Part shown: positions 34,592 to 43,260 of the stretch, piece after piece | Layout of the letters: each line of letters starts with the position of its first letter | How positions within the stretch are numbered: position 1 is the first letter of the stretch | Source of the DNA: Streptosporangiales bacterium | GTDB lineage: Bacteria > Actinomycetota > Actinomycetes > Streptosporangiales > WHST01 | DNA length: 64,000 nucleotides | NCBI GenBank assembly: GCA_009379825.1 | Contig: WHTA01000005.1 | Coordinates: 1 to 64,000, forward strand | Direction: 5' to 3' | Notes under the pieces: generated by a model | Seen by the model: only the letters and a program-made list of their open reading frames with translations | The model's database searches: none | What the model was told of the DNA's origin: nothing | Program-made: the position numbers and the translations under genes

Positions 34592-35339
34592 TCCTCGATC
34601 TGGACGGCGAAGCCGTCCAGGAGGCGGTCGAGGCCGTACCTGAAGTCCTGCATGCCGTCCTCGTCCGGGATCTCGAACACGCCCGCGGCCAACACCTCGG
34701 CGAGCAACGGGAACCGCTGCTCGGTCACCACGGCAGCGAGCGCCCGCCCATAGGCGGCGCCGAACTCCTGCTCGTCGATGCCCTCCGCACGCGCCGCCGT
34801 CGCGGCACCGAGGAAGATCTGCGCGGAGCCGTGCACGTAGCCGGTGAGGGTGAGCAACAGCCCCATCATGTCCGCGTACGACAGGCCGGTACGTGCCAGC
34901 GCGCGCAGACCGCGCTCGGTGAACGCGACCCGGTGCGGCCCCAGGACGCGCCTACCAGCTCGGCCTGCAGCAGCCAGGGGTGCTCCCGCAGCCCGGCGAA
35001 GTAGTCCATCGCCCACTCCGCCAGCGGCGTGCGCCAGCCGTCCGTCGAGCGGTCCTCGGCGCGGCCCGCGATCGTCGCGTCGATCATCAGCTCGGCGAGC
35101 ACGTGCTTGCCAGGCACGTGCCGGTACAGCGCCATGGTGGTGAAGCCGAGCTCGGTGGCCACCCGCCGCATGGTCACCGCGGCCAGGCCCTCGGCGTCGG
35201 CCACCTCGATCGCCACCCGTACGATCTCGTCCACGCCGAGCGTCGGCTTCGGCCCGCGGGTGCGCCGGCCGCCGTCCCCCCAGAGCAGCTCCAACGCCTT
35301 CGTCGGGTACGTATCGCCGCCGTCGCGGTCCGCCGTCAT
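34582..35339 (-). pseudogene. TetR-family regulator, frameshifted
   Basis: ATG 35339 or GTG 35342 starts MTADRDGGDTYP. The helix-turn-helix reads EIVRVAIEVADAEGLAAVTMRRVA then FTTMALYRHVPGKHVLAELM, with a C-terminal TetR_C-type domain. After LLQAELVG the frame breaks at about 34951 (one base missing). RVLGPHRVAFTERGLRALA and the rest (to a stop at 34582) lie in another frame. As written, the DNA-binding part remains but most of the ligand domain is replaced. Divergent from an ABC exporter with only 15 bases between start codons, so it probably represses that exporter. Confidence 0.82.
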
Positions 35340-35354
35340 CACCGATCCCCGCAG

Positions 35355-36326
35355 TTGACACACACCGTACTGGCGGAACAGCTGCGCAAGAGCTACGGCT
35401 CCACGACTGCGCTCGACGGGCTCGATCTCGCCGTCCCCGCCGGGCAGGTCTACGGCCTGCTCGGTCCCAACGGGGCCGGCAAGACCACGGCGGTGCGCAT
35501 CCTCGCCACCCTGTTGCGCTTCGACGGCGGGCGCGCACGCGTGGCGGGGTTCGACGTAGCGCGCCGGGCGGACGAGGTACGCAGCCGGATCGGCTTCACC
35601 GGGCAGCAGACCGCGGTCGACGAGACGTTGACCGGCCGGAAGAACCTCGACCTGGTCGGCCGGCTGCACCATCTCGGCGGCCGCGCCGCCCGCCGCCGCG
35701 CCGCCGACCTGCTCGACCAGTTCCGGCTGACGGACGCGGCGGGCAAGCAGCTGAGGAACTACTCCGGTGGCATGCGGCGGCGGCTCGACCTCGCCGCCAG
35801 CCTCGTCCGCCCGCCCGAGGTGCTCTTCCTCGACGAACCGACGACCGGGCTCGACCCGCGGAGCAGGAACGAGGTGTGGCAGGCGGTGCGCGACCTGGTC
35901 GCCGGCGGCACCACCGTCCTGCTCACCACCCAGTACCTCGACGAGGCCGACCAGCTCGCCGGCCAGATCGCCGTCATCGACCACGACCGGGTGATCGCCG
36001 AAGGCACACCGGACCAGCTGAAGACGAAGATCGGCGGCGACCAGGTCGAGCTCGTCGTCGCGGACGCGGCCGACCTACCCATTGCCGCGGCGATCGTCGA
36101 GCGGGTGTGCGGTGACCCGCTCGAGCTGCAGCCCGCGGTCCGCAGGATCACCGCACCCGCGGCCGACCGGGTCGGCACGCTCGTCCGGCTCGTGCGGGCG
36201 CTGGACGGCAGCACCATCGGAATCGAGGACGTCGGGCTGCGCCGCCCGACCCTGGACGAGGTGTTCCTCGCCCTGATCGGCCAGCGCGCACACCACGACG
36301 ACGAGCAGGGGGCGGCGGCCCGATGA
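35355..36326 (+). CDS. DrrA-type ABC exporter ATPase
   Basis: 323 residues from TTG 35355 (LTHTVLAEQLRKSYGS). Walker A GPNGAGKTT (37-45), signature YSGGMRRRLDLA, Walker B VLFLDEPTTGLDP and the DrrA-type C-terminal domain (about 225-323) are complete. DrrA proteins pair with one six-helix permease to export drugs or lipids. The stop overlaps the permease start (ATGA). No ribosome site fits between the divergent starts, so a leaderless message is likely. Intact, but the permease and the regulator are frameshifted. Confidence 0.9.
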   Translation: MTHTVLAEQLRKSYGSTTALDGLDLAVPAGQVYGLLGPNGAGKTTAVRILATLLRFDGGRARVAGFDVARRADEVRSRIGFTGQQTAVDETLTGRKNLDLVGRLHHLGGRAARRRAADLLDQFRLTDAAGKQLRNYSGGMRRRLDLAASLVRPPEVLFLDEPTTGLDPRSRNEVWQAVRDLVAGGTTVLLTTQYLDEADQLAGQIAVIDHDRVIAEGTPDQLKTKIGGDQVELVVADAADLPIAAAIVERVCGDPLELQPAVRRITAPAADRVGTLVRLVRALDGSTIGIEDVGLRRPTLDEVFLALIGQRAHHDDEQGAAAR

Positions 36327-37149
36327 CGACCACAGCACCCGCGTTCCCCCGCACCGTCGCCGGACGGGCCCGCTGGGCGGTCTCGGACAGCCTGGCCATG
36401 GCACACCGCAACCCGCTGCGCCTGGTGTACGAACCCGAGGAGGTCGTCCTCGCGCTGCTCGTACCGGTGATGATGGCGCTGGTGTTCGGCTACGTCTTCG
36501 ACGACGCGATGTCCGGCGACCCGGCCACGTACCGCGAGTTCCTGCTACCGGGGATCTTCGCGCAGACCATGCTGTACGGCATCGCAGGCACCGCTACGGG
36601 CGTCGCCACCGACGTCCAGCGCGGCGTCGTCGACAGGTTCCGCTCGATGCCGACGGCACGGTCGGCCGTGGTCACCGGCCGCAGCATCGCCGACATGCTC
36701 AGGGGCATGGCCGACGTCGCGCTGATCATCGGCTGCGGGCTCCTCATCGGCTGGCGCTGGCACGACGGGCTGCTCTCGGCCGCCGCGGCGATCGGGCTCA
36801 TCCTGTTGCTGCGGCTCGCGTTCACCTGGGTCGGCATCTACCTCGGCCTGGTCGTCCACACTCCGGACGCCGCGTCGCTCGCGGTCTACCCGGCCGCGTT
36901 CCCGCTCACCGTGCTGTCGAACGTGTTCGTGGCACCGGAGCAGATGCCGCCCTGGCTCGGCGCGATCGCGGAGTGGACCCACTGACGGCGACGGTCGCCG
37001 CGGCGCGCGACCTCTTCGGCAACCCAGGCTTCGCGACCGACTCCTGGGTGGCCGAGCACTCGCTGCTACTCGCCGTCGGCTGGCCGGCCGCCCTGCTCGC
37101 GGTGTTCGTCCCGCTGTCGGTACGCAGGTACCGCAAGCTCAGCCGCTGA
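36323..37149 (+). pseudogene. DrrB-type ABC exporter permease, frameshifted near the end
   Basis: From ATG 36323, an ABC-2 permease with membrane segments at about 42-60, 75-95, 130-152, 158-178 and 185-200, and the typical FPLTVLSNVFVAPEQMPPWLGA loop. The frame ends at TGA after AEWTH. One base is missing at about 36977. The expected NPLTATVAAARDLFGNP and a last helix LLAVGWPAALLAVF follow in the next frame to a stop at 37147-37149. As written the final helix is lost. The ORF tail overlaps the convergent Nudix gene by 11 bases. Confidence 0.82.
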
Positions 37150-38119
37150 GATCGGCAGCGGCCGCCCAGGTCGCGCGGTCGATGACGTAACGGACGAACG
37201 GCGCGTCGTCGTGCTCGCCTTCGCGCCCTTCGACCAGGCCGCGCCGGCGGAGCTCGCCGGCGTAGCGCATGCCGAGGCGGTCCATCACCGCCTGCGACCG
37301 GTGGTTGTGCCGTTCGGTGAACGCGATGACCTCGTCCGCCCTGAGGTCGTCGAACGCGAACCGTAGGCCGGCCCGGCCGATCTCCTGCGCGTAGCCCTGT
37401 CCCCACAGCCGCGGCTGCACCACCCAGCCGACCTCCAGCTGGCGGCGACCGTCGAGCTCGACGTACGACAGCCCGCCGCGGCCGACCAGGTCGCCGGTGC
37501 CGCAGTCGTACGCGATCCACTTCTGCACGCCGTCGCGCGCCCACTCGCGACCGAAGGTCGCCGCCCGCTCCTCGGCCTCCGCGGCCGTCCACGGGTGCCC
37601 GTACCACTCGGCGACCTCAGGGTGCTCGTGCAGGCGGTAAAGGTCGCCGGCGTGCTCCGGCCCGATCGGGTCCAGCCGCAGCCGGTCGGTGAGCCGCAGC
37701 CGTACGGCCTTCGCGACGATGTCGCGCAGCCGGCGGTCGCCGTCGGTCCTGCCGACCATCAGCAGCTCGAGGTCGTCGGCACCCACCCACGCGCTCGCGT
37801 CGTGCTTGCCCTGTTCCAACCGCGGTGCGGCCAGGTCACCGGTCACCTCGACCAGGTAGTCGACCTCACGCCTGCTGACGTCGCCGTCGAGCTGCCACTC
37901 CCAGTCGGCGACCACCGCCTCGACCCGCCGCAGCCGCCAGCCGGTCTCCTCCTCCACCTCCCTGGCCAGCGCCTCCCGCGGCGACTCGCCAGCCTCGACG
38001 TGCCCGCCGACGATGTCCCAGGTGTCCGGCAACAGCCGTCGCGTCGCTGTTCGGTGGTGGACGAACACCTGGTTGCGCGCGTTGCGGATGAGGGCACCAA
38101 CACACCGGACGTCGGCCAT
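37139..38119 (-). CDS. Nudix hydrolase fused to a GNAT acetyltransferase
   Basis: 326 residues. Residues 1-145 form a Nudix fold with the box GHVEAGESPREALAREVEEE (GX5EX7REUXEE), catalytic Glu residues present. Residues ~150-318 form a GNAT domain of the RimJ/RimL type: RLRLDPIGPEHAGDLYRLHE, VGRGGLSYVEL and the acetyl-CoA loop QPRLWGQGYAQEIGRA. The fusion suggests sequential clean-up of a modified nucleotide or metabolite, but no substrate can be named. ATG 38119 begins directly with the Nudix strand. The 3' end overlaps the exporter permease end. Confidence 0.9.
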   Translation of the reverse strand: MADVRCVGALIRNARNQVFVHHRTATRRLLPDTWDIVGGHVEAGESPREALAREVEEETGWRLRRVEAVVADWEWQLDGDVSRREVDYLVEVTGDLAAPRLEQGKHDASAWVGADDLELLMVGRTDGDRRLRDIVAKAVRLRLTDRLRLDPIGPEHAGDLYRLHEHPEVAEWYGHPWTAAEAEERAATFGREWARDGVQKWIAYDCGTGDLVGRGGLSYVELDGRRQLEVGWVVQPRLWGQGYAQEIGRAGLRFAFDDLRADEVIAFTERHNHRSQAVMDRLGMRYAGELRRRGLVEGREGEHDDAPFVRYVIDRATWAAAADLSG

Positions 38120-38137
38120 GCAGGCACGGTAGCGGAC

Positions 38138-38515
38138 CTAGCGCACGGTCATGGTGAGGAACCGGTCGACGTCGATCAACCGGAGCAGCTGACGCTCGAC
38201 CGGCCGGACGCCGCGGCGTTCCTCGTCCCGGTAGAGCCGCGGCTCGGCGAGCCGGACGGTACGACCACGCTCCTGCAGCTTGCACTGCCCTGCGGCCAGC
38301 ACGTTCTTCACCCAGTCGGTGTCCTGGCCGTAGACGAGGGCGAACAGGTAGCCGTCCGCGGTCCGGAACACCCACACCGGGGTACGGAAGGTGCGGCCGC
38401 TCCTCCTGCCCCGGTGCACGATCACGCCGAACCCCGGTACCCACAGCAGGACGTGCCGGTTGAGCCGGTTGAACGCGACCCGGTTCAGCTGCGCGACCAC
38501 CTTCGGGATCGGCAT
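38138..38515 (-). CDS. Deazaflavin (F420)-dependent nitroreductase-family protein
   Basis: 125 residues from ATG 38515 (MPIPKVVAQLNRVAFNRLN). The split beta-barrel of the Ddn/DUF385 family is recognised by GFGVIVHRGRRSGRTFRTPVWVF, the phosphate-binding GRRSGR loop for F420, and YGQDTDWVKNVLAAGQCKL. These enzymes reduce quinones or nitro compounds with F420H2. Lies 18 bases after the Nudix-GNAT gene start on the same strand, so the two are probably one transcript. Confidence 0.88.
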   Translation of the reverse strand: MPIPKVVAQLNRVAFNRLNRHVLLWVPGFGVIVHRGRRSGRTFRTPVWVFRTADGYLFALVYGQDTDWVKNVLAAGQCKLQERGRTVRLAEPRLYRDEERRGVRPVERQLLRLIDVDRFLTMTVR

Positions 38516-38542
38516 GCTCGCCACTGTACGCCGCCTGCATGG

Positions 38543-38583
38543 CGAAGGCCCCTCACCGGCTGGTGCCTGGTGAAGGGCCTTCG
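38543..38583. terminator. Strong hairpin between divergent genes
   Basis: 15-base arms CGAAGGCCCCTCACC (38543-38557) and GGTGAAGGGCCTTCG (38569-38583), 14 of 15 pairs, 11-base loop. It lies upstream of both neighbouring starts, so it may end an unannotated short transcript or act as a leader. A second small inverted repeat GTTCCAC...GTGGAAC follows at about 38634-38654. Confidence 0.55.
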
Positions 38584-38698
38584 TAAGCAGTGATCTGCCG
38601 TGCACCAGGTCTGATGCCGACGCCCGCCGGTTGGTTCCACAGCGACCGTGGAACGTCTGCCGGCGGACACGCGTCAAGTCCGCGGAGGTGCAACGACG

Positions 38699-39109
38699 TT
38701 GCCGATTCATCAGCCAGTCGCCAGGGAGACCCTCGTACGCCGCGTGCAGCTCGCCGCCGCCGGCACCCCGCACCGGATCAACCCGACCGCCTCGGGGTTC
38801 GACCTCACCGTCTACGCGCCGGACGGCGCATCAGCGGCCGCGCCCGGCACCGGCCGGGCCAAGGTCGTCCACCACGTGCACGTCGACGAGCTGGCCGGCA
38901 CTGTCTCGGTCACCGACGAGGTCGGCCGAGCAGGCCGTCGGGAACCGCTCGGGTTCGGGGTTTCATGGAGCGCCAAGCGGGGACGCAGGAAATCGCTGCG
39001 GCTCACCCTCGGACCGTCCGGCGCGCGGGCGCGGTCGTTCGACCGGCAGGCCGGTCGCCGCATCGTCCTCGAAACGGCCACCGCACTCGGCTGGCACACC
39101 AGCTACTGA
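38699..39109 (+). CDS. Hypothetical basic protein
   Basis: 136 residues from TTG 38699, with GGAGG at 38684-38688; an upstream GTG at 38648 is possible but overlaps the inverted repeat. The protein begins HQPVARETLVRRVQLAAAGTPHRI, has a beta-rich middle (SGFDLTVYAPD, VHHVHVDELAGTVSVTDEVG) and ends in a basic region (RGRRKSLRLTLGPSG). I do not recognise a family. It converges with a damaged DivIVA-like gene. Confidence 0.5.
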   Translation: MPIHQPVARETLVRRVQLAAAGTPHRINPTASGFDLTVYAPDGASAAAPGTGRAKVVHHVHVDELAGTVSVTDEVGRAGRREPLGFGVSWSAKRGRRKSLRLTLGPSGARARSFDRQAGRRIVLETATALGWHTSY

Positions 39110-39650
39110 CCCGAGGTCGGTGTCGGAACGCCGGGCTGCCAGGGTGCCGGCACGGCGGGCTGCTGCCACGGGACCATCGCCTGGGCCTGCGGCATCGGCT
39201 GCGCGGGCGGGTCGGGCCGTGGGATGCGGTCGAGCTTGTCGACTTCCGCGGTGCGGGCGTCCAGGACGGATCGGAGCTGGACCTGGGCGACCCGGGCGTA
39301 CGTCCTGACGTACTCGACCTCGGGGGTCGGCTCGGTGTAGCCGCCGGGTTCGGCGTGCGGGAGGTCGCGCGTGGACTGGACGGCCGTCTCGTGGGCCCGG
39401 TGCAGGATCTCCCTGTACTGCTCCCGCGCGGTGGTCACCAGGTCGCGCGCGTACGCCTCCGCTTCTGCGACGGCGTTGTCGGCGGACTGCTGCGCCCGGC
39501 TGAGTAGCGCGACCGCGCGGAGGCTGACCTGCATGCGGATGTCGTCGTCCGTGGTGTCGCTGCTCTGGTAGAGGCGCTCGTTGTCCGCCCTGAGCCGAGC
39601 GACCGTGTCGCGCAGCGAGTCGCATTCGGCTTGGGTCGCAGCGAGCCCGT
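39103..39650 (-). pseudogene. DivIVA-like coiled-coil protein, N-terminus missing
   Basis: The last ~180 residues of a coiled-coil protein: ECDSLRDTVARLRADNERLYQ, then RAVALLSRAQQSADNAVAEAEAYARDLV (variable inside), then QYREILHRAHETAVQSTRDL, and a Pro/Gln-rich tail ending TSGQ. This resembles the C-terminal part of actinobacterial DivIVA/Wag31-like cell-pole proteins, but the conserved N-terminal membrane-binding domain is absent. At about 39640-39650 the sequence runs directly into the flavohemoglobin remnant, in a different frame. The joint looks like a deletion that removed the ends of both genes. Confidence 0.6.
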
Positions 39651-40619
39651 GGACCCGCACACCAGCACGGTGCGCTCCGGCGAGGCCGCGCGGGTGGCGG
39701 CAACCGAACCCACCAGACCGCGGCTGCCCGGATACGACGCATCGTCGGAGACGACCGGGGTGTAGTCGAACCAGGGCCGGGCCGCCAGCTGGCTCAACAG
39801 CCGGTGCTCGTACAGGTTCCACGGCAGCCTGGCACCGTGGAACAGCTGCACGCGCGGCAGGGCTCCGGTGGCCGCCCAGCTCTGGTCCAGTTGCTCGACC
39901 ACTGCGCGCAGGGGTGCCAGTCCGGTGCCGCCGGCCACCATCAGCACCTCAGAACCGGCGTCCAGGTCGGCAGGGGTGAGCCGGGCACCGATCGGCGCCC
40001 CCATCCGCACCTGGTCGCCGGGGTTGAGCCACCGGGCGATCGACGTGCTGACCTGGCCACCAGGGATCAGCTGGACGTGCAGCTCGACCGTGCCGTCGTC
40101 GCGCGGGGCGTTGGCCGGGCTGTAGTAGCGCCACAACCTGTTGGGGATCTCCATCGCGAACGACTGGCCGGGCTGGTAGTCGAACCGCTGCTCGGGGCGC
40201 AGCTGCAGCACGCTGACGTCCAGGGTCCGGCGCTCCACCGAGACCACCTCGGCCCGCCACCACGGCGGCTCGCTCTCCTCCGCGCGCTCGGCGGCCGTCG
40301 GCATGACCTTGGCGATCAGGCCGTACGCCTCCGCCCACTCGGTGGCCAGCTCCTCCGTCCACGCCGGCCGAGGAAGTGCTCCAGCGTGGCCAGCAGCGAC
40401 GCACCGACCGCGGGATAGTGCTCGGCGACGACGTCGAACCGCCGGTGGTCGCGGCCGAGCTGCTCGATCAGCGGAGACACCTCGCCGAGCCGGTCGACGT
40501 TGCTGACGACCTGCCCGAGCGCACGCACGAGCTTGTCTCGCGTCGCCGGATTTCGCCACCAACGCCCAGCTGTCCTGCAGGGCACGGGCGCCATGCCGCC
40601 AGCCCTCGGCGACGGTCAC
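39640..40619 (-). pseudogene. Flavohemoglobin-type (globin-FAD-NAD) protein with several lesions
   Basis: The reductase part is clear: RPEQRFDYQPGQSFAMEIP, LWRYYSPANAPRDDG for FAD, LMVAGGTGLAPLRAVVEQ for NAD, then PERTVLVCG. The globin part is incomplete. ARALQDSWALVAKSGD is followed directly by RDKLVRALGQVVSNVDRL, so about 30 residues, including the distal haem region, are missing near 40545. A further missing base lies near 40366 (HFLG to AWTEEL). The C-terminal strand is lost at the DivIVA-like joint. Members detoxify nitric oxide. This copy should be inactive unless the assembly is wrong. Confidence 0.7.
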
Positions 40620-40842
40620 GATGTCCTGTTCGGTGCCCGCCAGCGCCTGGATCACGCGGTCCACGACATCCGGCGGCACGTCCGCCTCGCGTAACACCGC
40701 GACCAGGTGGTCCACGACGGCGGCGAAGTCGCTCGGCCTGATCGACAGGCCGGCATGCGCATCACGACGCCGCCCATGTCGACGCCGGTGAACACGCCCG
40801 CCAGCCGCTCGTCGGTCCGCTGTGATCCCCCGGACGCGATCC
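40620..40842 (-). pseudogene. Truncated hemoglobin (group I-like) remnant
   Basis: Fragments in two frames match the truncated-hemoglobin family: TDERLAGVFTGVDM in one frame, and HAGLSIRPSDFAAVVDHLVAVL followed by VPPDVVDRVIQALAGTEQDIV in another. The helix that normally lies between (containing RRHQxxFL and the distal residues) is absent, so about 18 residues and the frame are lost near 40755-40775. The N-terminus is also missing. It runs straight into the flavohemoglobin remnant. Read together, two oxygen/NO-binding genes have collapsed here. Confidence 0.6.
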
Positions 40843-40899
40843 CTCAGTGCCAGTTCGCCCCGAACGCCCGCAATGAGATCAGCGCACCGTCACGGACCG

Positions 40900-42363
40900 C
40901 TACCCCCTGGCCGGCGGCCGGATGAAGAACGCCGCGCCGATGGCGAGCAGCGAGAGCACTGCGGCGACCAGGAAGGCCGCGTGCACACCACCCGCGGTCT
41001 GCGCCACCTTGGACACGCCGTCGGCGCCGAGGCTGGCCGCCCGCACGCTCATCACCGTCACGAGCAACGCGACACCCGCCGCACCCGCGAGCTGCTGGGT
41101 GGTGGCGAAGATGGCGCTGCCGTACGAGTAGAACCGCGGCTCGACCGCGCCGAGGCCGGCCGTGAACAGCGGCGTGAACAGCAGGGCGAGCCCGGCACAG
41201 AGCAGCAGGTAGAACAGCAGCACGAACCAGAACGAGCTGTCCGCGGAGAGCAGCGTCGCCGACCAGAGGGCCGCACTGGTAGCGGTCGCGCCGGGGACGA
41301 GCAGCGGCCGTGCACCGAACCGGTCGTACAACCGCCCCACCACCGGGCCGAGCAACCCCATCAGCAGCCCGCCCGGCAGCAGCACCAGGCCGGTGACCAA
41401 CGGCTCCAGCGACAGCACGTCCTGCATGTAGATCGGCAGCAGGACGATGACGCCGAGCAGGGTCATCATCATCAGGCACATCAACCCGGACGCCGTGGTG
41501 AACGTGCGCGAGCGGAAGGTACGCAGGTCGAGCAGTGCCCGGTCGTGGCGCTGCAGCGCGAGCTGGCGCGCGACGAACGCGACCAGCCCGAGCCCGCCGA
41601 CCACGAACGGCACCCACAGCGGGATGCTCGACTTCGCGTCCGCCGCGTGCCCGATGCTGCTCAGCCCGTACACCAGCCCACCGAAGCCGAAGACGGACAG
41701 GATGACAGAAAGCACGTCGATCGGCTCCCTGGTCCGTTCGCCGACGTCGACCATCCGGCTGACGCCGAGCACCGTGGTGAGCAGGGCGATGGGCAGCACC
41801 AGCCAGAACACCCACCGCCAGCTCAGCGCGGCGAGCACTATGCCGGAGATGGTCGGGCCGATGGCCGGGGCGACGGCGATGACGATGGAGATGTTGCCCA
41901 TGAGCGCACCGCGGCGCGCCGGCGGCACCAGCGTAATGACGGTGGTCATCAGCAACGGCATCATGACCGCCGTGCCGCTGGCTTGCAGGATCCGTCCGCC
42001 GAGCAGCACCGCGAAGCTCGGCGAGATCGCCGCGACCAGCGTGCCGATGGAGAACAGGGTCATGGCCGCGAGGTAGAGCGTCCGGGTCGGCACCTTCCGG
42101 ATGAGGAACCCGGTGATGGGGATGATGACCGCCATGGTCAGCAGGAACCCCGCAGTGAGCCACTGCCCCACGCTGGCGGTCACGTTGAGGTCCTTCATGA
42201 TGACCGGCAACGCGACGCTCATGATGGTCTCGTTGAGCACCACGACGAAGGTGGAGACGAGCAGCACGCCGATGACTGTGCGATCACGCGCGCTCAGCTT
42301 GGTTGACTGCGCGCCTTCGCTGGGAGCCGGTTCGGGTACGCGCAGGTCGGTCTGTTCGGTCAC
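40900..42363 (-). CDS. DHA2-family (EmrB/QacA-type) multidrug exporter
   Basis: 487 residues with about 14 membrane helices from residue ~28. Motifs of the 14-TM drug:proton antiporters are present: VLNETIMSVALPVIMKDLNV in helix 1, WLTAGFLLTMAVIIPITGF in helix 2, LGGRILQASGTAVMMPL and the motif C-like region IVIAVAPAIGPTISGIVL. Divergent start near ATG/GTG 42363. The MarR gene lies upstream on the same strand with its own terminator between, so regulation by MarR is possible but not shown. Intact, the first of a long run of intact genes. Confidence 0.92.
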   Translation of the reverse strand: MTEQTDLRVPEPAPSEGAQSTKLSARDRTVIGVLLVSTFVVVLNETIMSVALPVIMKDLNVTASVGQWLTAGFLLTMAVIIPITGFLIRKVPTRTLYLAAMTLFSIGTLVAAISPSFAVLLGGRILQASGTAVMMPLLMTTVITLVPPARRGALMGNISIVIAVAPAIGPTISGIVLAALSWRWVFWLVLPIALLTTVLGVSRMVDVGERTREPIDVLSVILSVFGFGGLVYGLSSIGHAADAKSSIPLWVPFVVGGLGLVAFVARQLALQRHDRALLDLRTFRSRTFTTASGLMCLMMMTLLGVIVLLPIYMQDVLSLEPLVTGLVLLPGGLLMGLLGPVVGRLYDRFGARPLLVPGATATSAALWSATLLSADSSFWFVLLFYLLLCAGLALLFTPLFTAGLGAVEPRFYSYGSAIFATTQQLAGAAGVALLVTVMSVRAASLGADGVSKVAQTAGGVHAAFLVAAVLSLLAIGAAFFIRPPARG

Positions 42364-42645
42364 TCGGCTCCCATACTCGGCACGTGGCGGACAAGGTGGC
42401 GAAGCTTCAGCGTACGGGGAGGCAACGACAAAAGCCGCCGAATTGATCCCTGCGCACCGGCCGCGAGCGCCGGGCCGCGACGCTCCCCCGCGGCGACGGC
42501 ACGACCTGGCCGCTACCGCGAAGAAGCCTTCCTGACCTGCACGGATCCCCGTCCGGGCGGCGCCTCGACCGCTGCCGGCTATGCCGGACAGCCGCGGCGG
42601 GCGGTGCCGGCGGCCGTAGCGGGCCGGCGCTACGCGGACAGCGAA

Positions 42646-42678
42646 ACCTGCCGGTGGGTCGACGCGTAGCCGGCAGGT
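42646..42678 (-). terminator. Terminator hairpin after the marR gene
   Basis: Perfect 9-base inverted repeat ACCTGCCGG (42646-42654) and CCGGCAGGT (42670-42678) with a 15-base loop, 9 bases past the MarR stop on the minus strand. Confidence 0.65.
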
Positions 42679-42687
42679 ACCGCACAG

Positions 42688-43173
42688 CTACCCGACCGGG
42701 TCGTCGGCCGCCATCCCGCGCTCGTAGGCAAGCAGCGTGTCGACGAACATCCGCCGCTGCGCAGCCGTCAGCGGCGCGAGCGCGGCGCGCCAGGCATCGG
42801 CGCCGCGCGCCAGCCAGCCCTCGATGGCCGGCAGCCGGTCGTCGGCGATGCTCACGATCTTGCGCCGCCGGTCGGCGTCGTCCTCGCGGCGCTCGACGAC
42901 GCCCTTACGGCTGAGGTCGCCGACCATCAGGCTCACCGTCGTGGGCGCAACCTCCAGCCTGGCCGCCAGCTCGTTGACCGTCATCGGGCCGTCGAACAAC
43001 AGGTACGACAGCAGGGAGAGGTGCCGCGGCGCCAGCGCGAGCGACTGCAGCTCGTCGGGAACGGGGGTTCGCTTCAGCCGCCCGATGACCCGCGGCATCA
43101 GCAGCAGCAGCCCGCGGATTGCGTCGTCGACGCTCAGCCCTGCTCCCTTGTCCCGCTTGCCGTCTGTTGACAC
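42688..43173 (-). CDS. MarR-family transcriptional regulator
   Basis: 161 residues. Winged helix: MTVNELAARLEVAPTTVSLMVGDLSRKGVVERREDDADRRRKIVSI (with variable residues between), where DDADRR(R)K is the classic MarR wing. The flanking helices make the dimer. MarR proteins repress efflux or catabolic genes and respond to phenolic ligands. Transcribed away from the tautomerase gene. The 87-base intergenic region is very AT-rich and holds an inverted repeat. The DHA2 exporter downstream on the same strand is another likely target. Confidence 0.92.
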   Translation of the reverse strand: MSTDGKRDKGAGLSVDDAIRGLLLLMPRVIGRLKRTPVPDELQSLALAPRHLSLLSYLLFDGPMTVNELAARLEVAPTTVSLMVGDLSRKGVVERREDDADRRRKIVSIADDRLPAIEGWLARGADAWRAALAPLTAAQRRMFVDTLLAYERGMAADDPVG

Positions 43174-43210
43174 CGCACCACTCCAGATATACGTTTACTA
43201 TCAAAACTAT

Positions 43211-43227
43211 TTTGCTTTACGTGCAAA
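43211..43227. promoter_or_regulatory. Candidate MarR operator
   Basis: TTTGC (43211-43215) and GCAAA (43223-43227) with a 7-base spacer, in an AT-rich island between the divergent marR and tautomerase genes, 38 bases from the marR start and 34 from the tautomerase start. Confidence 0.45.
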
Positions 43228-43260
43228 TCACCTTGGTCATCCACACTAGTAGGGGTCGCC

